The notes below the pieces were generated by a model. It ran no database searches. It was not told where the DNA came from and saw only the letters and a program-made list of their open reading frames with translations. From 20CM-2-55-15 sp964633285 (GTDB lineage Bacteria; Acidobacteriota; Terriglobia; 20CM-2-55-15): DNA of 64,000 bases. Position numbers and translations under genes: made by a program. Location of the stretch: positions 62,001 through 126,000 of the forward strand of contig CAZWGA010000002.1 in assembly GCA_964633285.1 (NCBI GenBank), given 5' to 3'. Within the stretch, counting starts at the first letter, position 1, and each line of letters begins with the position of its first letter. Shown here piece after piece: positions 7,042 to 16,393 of this stretch.

Positions 7042-9501
7042 GTGATTCGTGACATCCGATTCGGGCTGCGCGTCTTGTGGAGAGACCGGGGATACGCGGC
7101 AACAGCGATCATCACATTGGCGATATGTCTCGGAGCGAATACGGCTATCTTCACGATCGTGAATTCCGTTTTGTTGAGACCTCTCGCGGTTCCCGGCTCC
7201 AATCGCATTTTGTTGATGTCGAATCAGTATCCGAAGGCAGGAACCGGCGGCAACTCCACGAACAGCGCGGTTCCCGACTACTACGACAGGCTGCGAGACG
7301 TGAATGCCTTCGAAGAGCAGGCGGTGTACAACAGCGCATATCGCGTGATTCAAATCGACGGCTCGCCGGAGTTGGTTCGTGGAATGACGGCAACACCGTC
7401 GCTGTTTCGCCTGCTGAAGGTAGCGCCGATTCAAGGCCGCGTCTTTGATGAAAGCGAAGGTGAGACCGCCAACGAGACCAGGATCATCCTGAGCTATGGA
7501 TTGTGGCAGCAACTTTACGGCGGCAAACCTGTCGTCGGGCAGCAGCTTCGCATGGGCCGGCTCTTCACAATAGTCGGTGTCATGCCGAAAAGTTTCGAGT
7601 TCGTGGATCCCGAAGCGCGCTTCTGGATACCACTGGCTTTCACGCCAAAACAGAAATCCGACGATGAGCGGCACAGTAACGGTTTGCACAATATCGGCAG
7701 GCTGAAACCGGGCGCAACCTTGCAGCAGGCGCAACAACAGGTCGATGCGCTGAATGCGGCCAACCTCGAGCGCTTTCCGCAGTTCAAGCAGCTTCTCATC
7801 AACGCTGGCTTTCATACTCGAGTCGAACGACTTCAGGATTCACTGGTTGTTCCATTCAAGGAAAGGCTGTATTTGCTTTGGGGCGGAGCCATTTTCGTGC
7901 TCTTGATCGGGGCCGTGAACATCGCCAACCTGTCGCTCGCGCGATCGAACCTTCGACTGAGGGAACTTTCAACACGGCTCGCACTCGGCGCCGTCCGCAG
8001 CCGGCTGGCGCGCCAGTTGATCGTTGAAAGTTCCCTGCTCGCTTTGACGGGCGGCATCGGAGCGATATTCGTCGGTTCGTTGATTCTGCGCGCTCTCGCA
8101 ACCATTGGACTCGACCGCATTCCGCGTGCCGGCGAGATCCACATGGACGCGACGGCCGTTGGTGCGGCCCTGTCGGTGTCTCTGATCGCGGGATTCATGA
8201 TCGGCCTTGTACCCATTGCCCATCTTTTCAAAATGGACCTCAATGCCCTGCTTCGTGAAGACAGCCGAACAGGGACAGGCGCCCGTAAAACTCAGGCGCT
8301 GCGCCGTGTTCTCGTAACTGCTCAGATTGCGTTTGCATGTGTACTGCTGGTCGGCTCAGGACTGCTATTGGCAAGTTTTCGAAACCTCCTCGCGGTTGAT
8401 CCCGGATTCCAACCGGATGGCGTGATGACATTCAGCGTCGGCATTTATGGAAGCGCCCACAAGACCGACGACGATGTGCATGCGTTTACCAATCACTTGC
8501 TTGACGGTATACGAAGTGTTGCAGGCGTTGCAGCAGTGGGAGCAACGACAACTGTTCCGCTTAGCGGCAATGTCAGCGAGAACGTCATTATTGCGGAAGG
8601 GCATGAGATAAAACCGGGCGAATCGATGGTTGCGCCTGCGACTATCGTCGTCACACCGGGCTACTTCGAAGCGATGCACACGCCGTTGAAGCGCGGCCGT
8701 TACTTCAACGATCACGATACTGGAACGAGTCCCGCTGTTGTGATCATCGATGAACGGCTTGCGCAGAAGTTCTGGCCCGGCGCGGATCCAATCGGAAAGC
8801 GGATGTACGTTCCGCAGACTCCCGACGATCTGGTGAAGACCGACGAAAAAACACGGTGGCTTACCGTCGCAGGCGTCGTTCACGAAGTGCGGCTTGAAGA
8901 TCTGGCGCCCCGAAGCGACTCGCCCGGCGCCTACTACCTTGCGGCCGCGCAGGAAGTTCGCCGGGATTTGATTATCGTCATTCGAACGTCTGCCGATCCC
9001 GCTGCCGTCCTGCGAAGCGTGCGTTCTGAAGTCCAGAAGCTCGATCCCGGGATGCTGCTGACGAATATTCGAACGATGGCGGAGTACACGGACCTGTCGT
9101 TGATCTCGCGCAAAGCCGAAATGTTGCTGTCGCTGGCCTTCGCGATGGTTTCGCTGTTTCTTTCCGCCGTAGGAATCTATGGTGTCCTGGCTTACCTCGT
9201 CACACAACGTTCGCGCGAGATCGGCATTCGCGTCGCGCTGGGAAGCACGGCGCGCGGTATATTTGCGCTGATCCTGCGTGAAGGATTATGGCTCGTCGGT
9301 GGCGGACTCCTTGTTGGACTCGCGGGCACGCTTGCCCTTCGGCGCGTTTTGCAAAGCCGGATTTATGGTCTTGGTGCGTTCGATCCATTCGTCATCGGAA
9401 TCGTGCTGCTGACGCTCGGAACGGTCGCACTCGCCGCGTGCTCCTTGCCCGCGCGACGCGCGACAAAGGTCGATCCCATTGTTGTTCTTAATCAGCAATA
9501 A
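7042..9501 (+). CDS. MacB/FtsX-type ABC permease, acidobacterial duplicated orphan permease (ADOP)
   Basis: The 819-residue protein starts at a GTG; the stretch of G before it is a poor ribosome site, so the start is approximate. It has two MacB-PCD plus FtsX modules. The first runs from an N-terminal membrane segment (about 18-40), through a periplasmic domain (about 60-245), to three membrane segments (about 270-395). A second periplasmic domain (about 470-660) and three more segments (about 690-800) follow. Ending in RRATKVDPIVVLNQQ is typical. This duplicated form without its own ATPase is expanded in Acidobacteriota. No MacA or ATPase gene is adjacent. Substrate unknown. Confidence 0.92.
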   Translation: MIRDIRFGLRVLWRDRGYAATAIITLAICLGANTAIFTIVNSVLLRPLAVPGSNRILLMSNQYPKAGTGGNSTNSAVPDYYDRLRDVNAFEEQAVYNSAYRVIQIDGSPELVRGMTATPSLFRLLKVAPIQGRVFDESEGETANETRIILSYGLWQQLYGGKPVVGQQLRMGRLFTIVGVMPKSFEFVDPEARFWIPLAFTPKQKSDDERHSNGLHNIGRLKPGATLQQAQQQVDALNAANLERFPQFKQLLINAGFHTRVERLQDSLVVPFKERLYLLWGGAIFVLLIGAVNIANLSLARSNLRLRELSTRLALGAVRSRLARQLIVESSLLALTGGIGAIFVGSLILRALATIGLDRIPRAGEIHMDATAVGAALSVSLIAGFMIGLVPIAHLFKMDLNALLREDSRTGTGARKTQALRRVLVTAQIAFACVLLVGSGLLLASFRNLLAVDPGFQPDGVMTFSVGIYGSAHKTDDDVHAFTNHLLDGIRSVAGVAAVGATTTVPLSGNVSENVIIAEGHEIKPGESMVAPATIVVTPGYFEAMHTPLKRGRYFNDHDTGTSPAVVIIDERLAQKFWPGADPIGKRMYVPQTPDDLVKTDEKTRWLTVAGVVHEVRLEDLAPRSDSPGAYYLAAAQEVRRDLIIVIRTSADPAAVLRSVRSEVQKLDPGMLLTNIRTMAEYTDLSLISRKAEMLLSLAFAMVSLFLSAVGIYGVLAYLVTQRSREIGIRVALGSTARGIFALILREGLWLVGGGLLVGLAGTLALRRVLQSRIYGLGAFDPFVIGIVLLTLGTVALAACSLPARRATKVDPIVVLNQQ

Positions 9502-9564
9502 ATATGATTCCGCCTAAGGCGCCGGAGGCGTGTTTATGCCCGACGGAAGGGGACACCTATTCCA

Positions 9565-11013
9565 TCAATTGCCGCGCGGAATCCTGTCCGTCCGCTGTGC
9601 CGCCTGATAGACAAACGATGCCAGTACGATCGCGTTTTGCTTTAAGTCTTCAAGCTTGACGCGCTCGGCCGTATCCGCATTCGTATGGTGTAAGCGGACG
9701 TCGTAATCGGCGTACTCCTGAATGACATTGAATGCGGGAATGCCGATGTCCGGCGCTCGAAAGCTGAGATGATCGGTGTTACCGATTCCGGCAGCAATGT
9801 TGCTGCGGACGCCGAGATCTTTCAAAGGACCAAGCCACCCATCGAAGAGTGTTTTAGCAGCCGAATTGCCTTCGATATACCAACCATAGATCGGTCCGTA
9901 ACCGGGATCGATGTTGAAGTAAACGTCCATTTTGTCGCGTTCCCGCTGGTGATCCGGTCCAGCCAGATGACTTGCAACATAAGCCTTGGAGCCAAGCAGT
10001 CCTTGTTCCTCACCGCTCCATAGAGCCAGACGCAGCGTGCGTTTCGGTTGAAGGCCCGCCGCTTTCAGAATCCGGAACGCTTCCATGACGGCGGCAACAC
10101 CGTCGGCGTTGTCGGTGGCGCCCGTGGCGGAATGCCAGGAATCGAAGTGCGCGCCGAGCATGACAACCTGGTCTTTCAGGACAGGATCGGCTCCCGGAAT
10201 TTCGGCGATGACGTTGTATGAGTTTCGATCGTCATAGAACTTTGTCTGAACATTGATACGCAATTTGACAGGAATGTTGCGCTGCAGATAACGCGCGATC
10301 ATGTTGTAATGCTCCGCGGCAAGAACGACGGCGGGCTGTGTGTTGTTCGGCGTGCGATCGCCGGATTGAGCCTGGACGAAGACGGTTCCGTGCATGCCCG
10401 CGCTCGCCTTCACAATTACTGCTGCTTTCGAGGTGGCTGTAGGCGGGGCGGCGGTTCCCGGCTGTCGTGGCGCCTGCGGGGCCCCGATACGCGCTCCATC
10501 GACCACCGTGGGCTGCTGCCGGTCCCGGTCGATGAAACTCTGAATTACAGGCGAAACCAGCGCCGCAGCTCCTTGAACGGGAGTTCGCGCGAGTTCATCT
10601 GTAGACCTGCCGCCCATCATCACTGCCGGTATCGTCAGTTCGCCTGCAGTGGAAGGCGTCCATGCTTCGGCATAGCCGATCAGCGGCATGTATCGTGGTT
10701 CGATCATCTCGAGCGTGAGTTTTTGCAGCTCCCAGCCCCGGCCAAATTCCCAGGATTCGAGATGCGCGTTCGACATGCCCCAGCTTTCCAGCGTCTGGCG
10801 AACGAACTCCGCCGCCCGCCGATGCGCGGGGGATCCGGTCAAACGCGGTCCGATAACGTTCACCAACATGTCGAACGGCTCTTCGACGCGAGACCGGTTC
10901 AGCCCTTCATCGCGAATCCTGGCGATGGCGGCTTCGTCGCCTCGATCCTGAGCGCCATGCATGGATACCGATAGGAACAATGAGATCATCAAACGTCTGC
11001 CGCTTTTTGTCAT
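9565..11013 (-). CDS. M28 family zinc aminopeptidase, exported
   Basis: This 482-residue protein has a short N-terminal export signal, a PA-type insert (about 115-255, with AAVIVKASAGMHG) and an M28 catalytic domain. Visible ligands are H289 and D291 (GAHFDSW), D301 (TDNADG), the EE pair at 335-336 (WSGEEQG), and a late histidine in HHTNADT. These coordinate two zinc ions. The enzyme would release N-terminal residues from peptides outside the cytoplasmic membrane. It is encoded alone, divergently from the cyclic-nucleotide protein, with about 100 bases between them for both promoters. Confidence 0.93.
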   Translation of the reverse strand: MTKSGRRLMISLFLSVSMHGAQDRGDEAAIARIRDEGLNRSRVEEPFDMLVNVIGPRLTGSPAHRRAAEFVRQTLESWGMSNAHLESWEFGRGWELQKLTLEMIEPRYMPLIGYAEAWTPSTAGELTIPAVMMGGRSTDELARTPVQGAAALVSPVIQSFIDRDRQQPTVVDGARIGAPQAPRQPGTAAPPTATSKAAVIVKASAGMHGTVFVQAQSGDRTPNNTQPAVVLAAEHYNMIARYLQRNIPVKLRINVQTKFYDDRNSYNVIAEIPGADPVLKDQVVMLGAHFDSWHSATGATDNADGVAAVMEAFRILKAAGLQPKRTLRLALWSGEEQGLLGSKAYVASHLAGPDHQRERDKMDVYFNIDPGYGPIYGWYIEGNSAAKTLFDGWLGPLKDLGVRSNIAAGIGNTDHLSFRAPDIGIPAFNVIQEYADYDVRLHHTNADTAERVKLEDLKQNAIVLASFVYQAAQRTDRIPRGN

Positions 11014-11116
11014 CGTCGTTTGCCCTCGCGTTATGGATGCTAAAACTCAGGAGAAGGCGCGTCAAATGGTAGTGTATCGACTCGATGGTACAGCCTGACC
11101 GCGATGAGGAGGAGAA

Positions 11117-11953
11117 ATGCCATGTGATATCGACGTTTTGAAACAAGTTCCCCTTTTTGGTTTGCTCGACGATGATGAACTGACGGTTCTGGCCAGCCAG
11201 GTTGAAGCCAAGACCTTTGCGCCGCGACAACGGATTTATAAGATCGGCGATGCTGCGCTGCTTGCCTACATCATCGTGTCCGGCTCCGTACGGGTGACGA
11301 CTATCGATGAGGACAATCAGGAAGTCATCGTGGATCAACCCGCGGAAGGCGAATTCTTCGGGTTTGCGTCGATGCTGGCCCAGACTCCGCATCAAACCGA
11401 AGCTTTCGCCCTTGATGAAACGGTCTGCATTGAAGTGGATCGCAAAGATATCGGCGTCCTTCTGCATCGCAAGCCGGACGCGGGTCTCGACATGATGGCC
11501 GTACTGGGACGCCAGTTCCAAAGCGCGCAGCAACTGGTGAGAGTTCGAGCCAATCGCAATCCGAACGAAATGATCGAAGAGGTGGCCACACTGGGTGAAC
11601 GCGTGGCCGATGCCGTCGCGTCATTCGGCGGTTCCTGGACATTCATCACGACATTCGCAATCGTGCTCGCGGCCTACGCGCTGATTAACATTCGCCTGGC
11701 AGGACGCGCCTGGGATCCGTATCCGTTTATCCTGCTGAATCTCTTTCTCTCGATGCTCGCCGCCGTTCAGGCGCCCGTGATCATGATGAGTCAGAACCGG
11801 CAGGACAAAAAAGATCGGTTGCGCAGCGAACTTGATTTCGACGTCAATCGCCGCGCGCACGCCGAGATTCAGGGACTCGCCAACAAACTCAATCTGCTCT
11901 CGGAAAAACTGGGAGATCTTGAAGAAATAGTTAGAAGCCACCCGCCGAAGTAA
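11117..11953 (+). CDS. Cyclic nucleotide-binding domain fused to DUF1003 membrane protein
   Basis: The 278-residue protein begins at an ATG with GGAGGAG about 4 bases upstream. Residues about 5-125 form a cNMP-binding beta roll (VPLFGLLDDDEL, IYKIGD, EGEFFGFASML). Residues about 160-235 match DUF1003, with two membrane helices (FITTFAIVLAAYALINI and YPFILLNLFLSMLAAVQAP). A coiled-coil tail (235-278) follows. DUF1003 proteins have been discussed as membrane proteins of unknown function. The fusion suggests that its activity is gated by a cyclic nucleotide. The phosphate-binding arginine expected in the RxAxx loop is not obvious, so ligand binding is uncertain. Confidence 0.85.
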   Translation: MPCDIDVLKQVPLFGLLDDDELTVLASQVEAKTFAPRQRIYKIGDAALLAYIIVSGSVRVTTIDEDNQEVIVDQPAEGEFFGFASMLAQTPHQTEAFALDETVCIEVDRKDIGVLLHRKPDAGLDMMAVLGRQFQSAQQLVRVRANRNPNEMIEEVATLGERVADAVASFGGSWTFITTFAIVLAAYALINIRLAGRAWDPYPFILLNLFLSMLAAVQAPVIMMSQNRQDKKDRLRSELDFDVNRRAHAEIQGLANKLNLLSEKLGDLEEIVRSHPPK

Positions 11954-12037
11954 TCCTTATGAGGAAGTGCATGCTCCTGAAATAAGGAACGTGTATTGCT
12001 TCAAGACAGCCCACTCCTTGGCGGCTGCGTTGCTTTT

Positions 12038-12064
12038 TAGTGTACTATATGTGATAGTACACTA
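12038..12064. promoter_or_regulatory. Perfect 11-bp inverted repeat operator of the GntR(YtrA)-ABC operon
   Basis: TAGTGTACTAT (12038-12048) and ATAGTACACTA (12054-12064) are exact reverse complements around a 5-base spacer, and the ATG follows immediately at 12065. YtrA-type GntR regulators repress their own ABC operons from such palindromes. A -35-like TTGCTT (12030-12035) and a -10-like GATAGT (12053-12058) lie 17 bases apart, so the operator covers the promoter. Transcription would start about at the ATG, leaving no room for a ribosome site. Confidence 0.85.
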
Positions 12065-12475
12065 ATGATTCCATTTCGAATCGCTCTTCAACCCGGTCTT
12101 TCCATTTACGAACAAGTCGTTTATGCGGCGAAGAAAGCTCTGATCTCCGGCCAGATGAAGCCGGGCGATCCGTTTCCATCGGTCAGGACTTTGAGCAAGG
12201 CGATAAAGATCAATCCCAACACGGCACACAAAGTCATTGCCCAACTGATTTTGGAAGGTCTGATTGAAGTTCAGCCTGGTTTGGGAACGATCGTCGCGGA
12301 GCGGCCCTCGTCAACGGCGGCGGAGCGTGGGAATCTTCTACACAAGGAACTGGAAGAGCTGGTTGTTGAAGCAAAAAGACTCGGACTCGGTCTGGACGAA
12401 GTTACTGAAGCCATACATTTGCACTGGTATCGGCTTGAAGGTTCACACAAAGGAATGATGCGGAGGAAGTCATGA
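12065..12475 (+). CDS. GntR family transcriptional regulator, YtrA subfamily
   Basis: The 136-residue protein has a GntR winged-helix domain at residues about 10-78 (SIYEQVVYAAKKALISG, PSVRTLSKAIKINPNTAHKV, GLGTIVAERP). It has only a short helical tail of about 55 residues, which defines the YtrA subfamily. The member-typical arrangement follows: ATPase and permease genes directly downstream, with a 4-base overlap to the ATPase. The operator abuts the start codon. Such regulators often respond to cell-wall-active compounds, but no ligand can be read from the sequence. Confidence 0.93.
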   Translation: MIPFRIALQPGLSIYEQVVYAAKKALISGQMKPGDPFPSVRTLSKAIKINPNTAHKVIAQLILEGLIEVQPGLGTIVAERPSSTAAERGNLLHKELEELVVEAKRLGLGLDEVTEAIHLHWYRLEGSHKGMMRRKS

Positions 12476-13374
12476 AGGGCCTTCTTAACGCCGTCGATCT
12501 TTCAAAGAACTTCCGGCGCGTGCCGGTTCTGGATGGATTGAATCTCGATGTTCCGGAAGGCAGTGTCTTCGGACTGATCGGCGCGAACGGCGCGGGTAAG
12601 ACAACAACGATCAAGATCCTGATGAACATTCTCAAGCCGACTTCGGGAACGGCAGCAGTGTTTGGAGTGGATTCACGCAACATTGGTCCGGAACAGTTCA
12701 TGGAAATCGGATACGTTTCCGAGAACCAGCACATGCCGGAATGGATGACGGTCGAGGGTCTCCTCACATACCTGAAACCGTTCTATCCAACATGGGACGA
12801 TGCGCATGCCCGGAAACTTCTCGGCGAATTCAAACTTCCCCGCGATCGCAAACTGCGGCACCTTTCACGCGGTATGTGGATGAAGACCGCGCTCGCGTCG
12901 TCGCTGGCGTACCATCCGCGTTTGCTTGTGCTGGACGAGCCGTTCAGCGGACTCGATCCACTCGTGCGCGAAGATCTTATCGACGGCCTGATCGCGAGCG
13001 CAGCCGAAACGACGATTTTCATTTCGTCACATGACCTTGCAGATATCGAAAGCTTTGCCACTCATATCGGTTATCTCGAAGAGGGACGGCTGCAATTTTC
13101 CGAAGAAATGTCTTCGCTGACGTCGCGCTTTCGTGAGGTCGAGGTGATCGTTGATACACCCGCATTACTTTCAAGCAGCGGCTGGCCGGCAACATGGCTG
13201 CGGCCTGAAGCAAGCGCGTCACTGGTGCGTTTCGTGGATACGCACTTTGAACCCGAACGCACAAACAGCGAAGTACGCCGCGTGTTCAGCGGCGTATCGC
13301 AGGTCTCGGCCAACCCGATGCCGCTACGGGCGATTTTCGTGACGCTGGCCCGCAGCGCATCAAAGACAGCGTAA
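12472..13374 (+). CDS. ABC transporter ATP-binding protein of the YtrA-type operon
   Basis: The 300-residue protein contains Walker A (GANGAGKTT, about 38-46), a Q-loop region (GYVSENQHMPEW), a signature variant LSRGMWMK (about 136), Walker B (LLVLDEP) and the switch histidine (SSHDLAD). The C-terminal 80 residues are an extension seen in YtrB-like ATPases. The signature has RGM in place of the usual GGQ, common in this subfamily. It overlaps gntR by 4 bases. It presumably energises the membrane protein encoded next. Confidence 0.92.
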   Translation: MKGLLNAVDLSKNFRRVPVLDGLNLDVPEGSVFGLIGANGAGKTTTIKILMNILKPTSGTAAVFGVDSRNIGPEQFMEIGYVSENQHMPEWMTVEGLLTYLKPFYPTWDDAHARKLLGEFKLPRDRKLRHLSRGMWMKTALASSLAYHPRLLVLDEPFSGLDPLVREDLIDGLIASAAETTIFISSHDLADIESFATHIGYLEEGRLQFSEEMSSLTSRFREVEVIVDTPALLSSSGWPATWLRPEASASLVRFVDTHFEPERTNSEVRRVFSGVSQVSANPMPLRAIFVTLARSASKTA

Positions 13375-13443
13375 GAGGGCTTTGCGCTCGCGCTTCACGA
13401 AGTGTGAGCGCCCCGCCGCGGGTGCCCGTGAGAGGAGACTCAT

Positions 13444-14862
13444 GTGAACCAGGCCGTACACATTCTGAAAAAGGACGTTCGTTATCTTTGGCGTGAAATC
13501 TGCCTCTTGTTTGGCGTCGCAACGATATTCGCATCGGGCGATCCGGCCTGGGTGGAGTTCGTGCTTCCGGCCCTGGTTGGTTATCTGATCTCCAGGTTGA
13601 TCCACGCCGAAGCGCTGCCGGGTGATAACCAGTTCTGGATTACGAGACCGTATCGTTGGCGAAGCCTGCTGGCAGCCAAATTGTTATTCGTTGTCCTGTT
13701 CGTAAATCTGCCGATCGCTGTCGCGCGCTTGATCATCCTGAATGTCGAAGGTTTCCCATTCGTTTATAGTCTGCCGCGCGTCATGTGGTCGCAGTTCCTG
13801 ATGATGGCTGCTGTCTGTCTTTCTATGGCCGCTCTCGCCGCCGTCACGACGGACATTCTGCCGTTTATTTTTTCCACCTTCATATTGCTGGTCATCGGCC
13901 TCATTGTAGGGTCGGGAATGATTCCTTATCTGGCGCGGTACACGGGTCCGGGCGCCGGACCGTTCGGAGTCATATGGTTTCCGCAAGCCGTTGTCGTTGC
14001 CCTGCTGATAGTGGCGGCCTCAGTGATCGTCTACATGCAATACAGTGGACGCCGGACGCGACTGAGCCGTCTGGCGGGGGCCGCATTTCTCCTTCTGGTT
14101 CTGATTGCATACATTCGCATACCGCCTTCGCTCGTAATGGAAGTGCAAAGAAATCTCTCGCCTCTCGCGTTTGATGATTCATCTGTTCGTTTCGGAACGA
14201 TCCCTGCGACGGCTGTTTCGCAGGTCCATCGAAATCGGCTCGCGCCCCCCGAATCGATTCAACTCGCACTTCCTTTGAGGATTACGGGTATTCCCGAAGG
14301 AGTGGACATTCTGCCCGATGGGCTCTCCGTTTCCATCCAATCCACTACCGGAGGAATCTGGAGGTCCCTGCTGATCCAACCGGACAGGCGGACTTTTCGC
14401 TCAACTGAGTCCGGCTATAGCGACTTTGAAGAAGTTGTGCAGGTCGACAAAGCATTTTTCAATGAGCACCAGAGCCTGCCCGTGACGCTTTGCATTTCGA
14501 TGTACCTGACCGCTTTTGGAAATGCGCAGTCTCAGAACATTCTGCTTCAAGGAAAACCGCAGAACGTTATGGATGGTTTGCAATGTTGGATGGATGAAAT
14601 CGGTCAATTGCGCTGCCGGTCCGCTTTTCGATGGCCTGACGGGCTCGTGTACGCAAAGGTTCGAGACGATTTCAACGTACTTAGCAGTATAGTTTCGTAT
14701 TCCCCGTTTCCCGCCGGACTCGACTTGAACTACATCGAACAGCATCGGACCAGCGGGCCGCCGCCATCAAACCCGGAAGCCACAATTGTTCTTAAGAAGA
14801 GGATGTCTCATTTCCGGCGTGATGTGACGCTTCGCGACATTAATCTTTCCGGCCGGGAATGA
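13444..14862 (+). CDS. ABC transporter membrane subunit, YtrA-type operon
   Basis: This 472-residue protein starts with GTG (the ATG two bases earlier is followed at once by TGA in its own frame). The N-terminal half carries about six to seven hydrophobic segments (for example LLAAKLLFVVLFVNLPIAVA, FLMMAAVCLSMAALAAV and FSTFILLVIGLIVGSG). After a segment near residue 215 (LAGAAFLLLVLIAYI), about 245 residues form a soluble, probably extracytoplasmic, domain with no recognised signature. The gene lies 69 bases after the ATPase. The role as permease partner is inferred from the operon. Confidence 0.75.
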   Translation: MNQAVHILKKDVRYLWREICLLFGVATIFASGDPAWVEFVLPALVGYLISRLIHAEALPGDNQFWITRPYRWRSLLAAKLLFVVLFVNLPIAVARLIILNVEGFPFVYSLPRVMWSQFLMMAAVCLSMAALAAVTTDILPFIFSTFILLVIGLIVGSGMIPYLARYTGPGAGPFGVIWFPQAVVVALLIVAASVIVYMQYSGRRTRLSRLAGAAFLLLVLIAYIRIPPSLVMEVQRNLSPLAFDDSSVRFGTIPATAVSQVHRNRLAPPESIQLALPLRITGIPEGVDILPDGLSVSIQSTTGGIWRSLLIQPDRRTFRSTESGYSDFEEVVQVDKAFFNEHQSLPVTLCISMYLTAFGNAQSQNILLQGKPQNVMDGLQCWMDEIGQLRCRSAFRWPDGLVYAKVRDDFNVLSSIVSYSPFPAGLDLNYIEQHRTSGPPPSNPEATIVLKKRMSHFRRDVTLRDINLSGRE

Positions 14863-14940
14863 GGGCCGTCATCACATCGGTGAATACATCACGCGCTCTT
14901 CGCCATATAATCGGGACTCTCAAAAACCAAAGGAGGGCCC

Positions 14941-15453
14941 GTGCGTTTCCTTAATGCTTTGTTGATTGGCCTCGGACTGATTGGGTCCGGTTTTCTTTCC
15001 ATCGCTCAGACTTCCGCTCAGAAGGCTGCGGACGCACCGCGCGTGCCGGGATTCGAATATCTCGGTACATTGAAAGCGGAAACGGGTACGCGCACTGTAA
15101 TTGAAAACGGACCGCAGGGGACACGCACGATCGTGCAGGTTCTGGGCGGCCGCTTCGAAGGCCCGCGTCTTAAAGCTACCGTGCAGACACCGGCCGGCGA
15201 CTGGATCACCAATCGCGCCGACGGCAGCTATAAGCTCGACGTCCGCCTCACGCTTAAAACGGATGATGGAGCGCTGATTCTGATGACATACAACGGCATC
15301 GGCCAGACCACCAGCACGGGCGCATTGCTGAAGACCGCTCCCCTGTTCGAAACCGGTGATCCCCGTTACACGTGGCTCACGCGCCTGCAAGCCGTCGGAG
15401 TTGGCGAACGCGTGGGCACTGCCGTCACGTATCATCTTTACGAGGTCAAATAG
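14941..15453 (+). CDS. DUF3237 family protein, exported
   Basis: The 170-residue protein starts at GTG with AGGAGG at 14931-14936; a TATAAT box lies at 14906-14911. It has an N-terminal signal peptide (MRFLNALLIGLGLIGSGF to SAQ). A DUF3237 beta-barrel follows (GGRFEGPRLKATVQTPAGDW, ADGSYKLDVRLTLKTDDGA, PLFETGDPRYTWLTRLQAVG). The last motif is the most diagnostic part. Family members are secreted or cytoplasmic with no established reaction. It is a single gene, convergent with the LuxR-type regulator, 11 bases away. Confidence 0.85.
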   Translation: MRFLNALLIGLGLIGSGFLSIAQTSAQKAADAPRVPGFEYLGTLKAETGTRTVIENGPQGTRTIVQVLGGRFEGPRLKATVQTPAGDWITNRADGSYKLDVRLTLKTDDGALILMTYNGIGQTTSTGALLKTAPLFETGDPRYTWLTRLQAVGVGERVGTAVTYHLYEVK

Positions 15454-15464
15454 GTTCCAGGCCT

Positions 15465-16391
15465 TCAGCGTTTCTTCGAATCCCAGGAATACGGGCGCAA
15501 TTCTTCCGGATGAGTCCGGATAAATGCGATGACGCGGTGACGCTTTTGCGGGCCGCGTCCGTCGCTCTCTGCGTCGCCTCTGCTCAATATGTCCGGCCTG
15601 AACTCGTCGATTCGATCGAAAATGGACATCCAGCGCTTCTTGACGGCTTCGACACTGAGCTTTAGTTCAGCGCTGAGTTCGGCGTCGGTTTTGCCTCCGA
15701 GAGCGGCGGCGAGAAGCTTTTGTTCCGCGGGACGCAGGCGGAGTACGGGAGCATGGTATCGATACATTCTGGCAGCAACGGAGTACGGTGAACTGTGGAC
15801 GCTCTCGGGAGTCACAACGGCTAACGCGCTCACAGATTCCGGGAATTCCGCCACGACTCGATACGTTCCAGTCGCTCGAGCCAATGCGATTTGCGAACGG
15901 CCTATGGCTTCCTTCAATACGCGGTTGAAGCGATATCCCGCAAAATGCTCAACGAAGCTGGTTCCCAGAAGCGCCTGGACTTCGGCAAGTTGATCGGCGC
16001 TCATGATCCCGTCTCGCCAGGTCCCATACATATTCACGAAATCGAGACCCTCGCCGGCGTTTCCTTCACCTATCTGTTCCCGGCTCAGGACAACCGGCTC
16101 TCCCGCTGCCACTCCGGCAATGATCCGGGAATTGAGGCCGGGCTGCGGATACCCGATTTCACGGTCTGCGAAAGCTCGGTTGACGAAGACGCCCATGCCG
16201 CACGCAACGATCTTGTGTCCCGCAAGGGGCCGCTCCGATTCAATCACGTTGGCCTGAAATGCCGGATGATCCAACAGTCCTTTCCAAACACGAAGCGCGG
16301 CGCTGCGCCCCACAATCTCGTCACCGAGACAGGCCTGTTGAATCTCAAGGCATTTGGACAAATCGGCTTCAGAGATCGGCCGCCAGTGCAT
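15465..16391 (-). CDS. Regulator with C-terminal LuxR-type helix-turn-helix and GNAT-like N-terminus
   Basis: The 308-residue protein has a clear DNA-binding segment near residues 217-265 (LRPAEQKLLAAALGGKTDAELSAEL..., KKRWMSIFDRI), the pattern of LuxR/GerE domains. The first 110 residues (MHWRPISEADLSKCLEIQ, GHKIVACGMGVFVN) resemble an acetyltransferase-like fold, but no acetyl-CoA loop is obvious. It begins 2 bases after the amidohydrolase-like gene ends, so the two are translationally coupled. The target is unknown. The last 45 residues are basic and may be disordered. Confidence 0.65.
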   Translation of the reverse strand: MHWRPISEADLSKCLEIQQACLGDEIVGRSAALRVWKGLLDHPAFQANVIESERPLAGHKIVACGMGVFVNRAFADREIGYPQPGLNSRIIAGVAAGEPVVLSREQIGEGNAGEGLDFVNMYGTWRDGIMSADQLAEVQALLGTSFVEHFAGYRFNRVLKEAIGRSQIALARATGTYRVVAEFPESVSALAVVTPESVHSSPYSVAARMYRYHAPVLRLRPAEQKLLAAALGGKTDAELSAELKLSVEAVKKRWMSIFDRIDEFRPDILSRGDAESDGRGPQKRHRVIAFIRTHPEELRPYSWDSKKR

Positions 16392-16393
16392 GG

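Noticed and set aside
9502..9564. GGGGACACCTATTCC-type element after the permease gene as a REP repeat
   Set aside because: Only one copy and no inverted partner were found in the window, so it cannot be supported.
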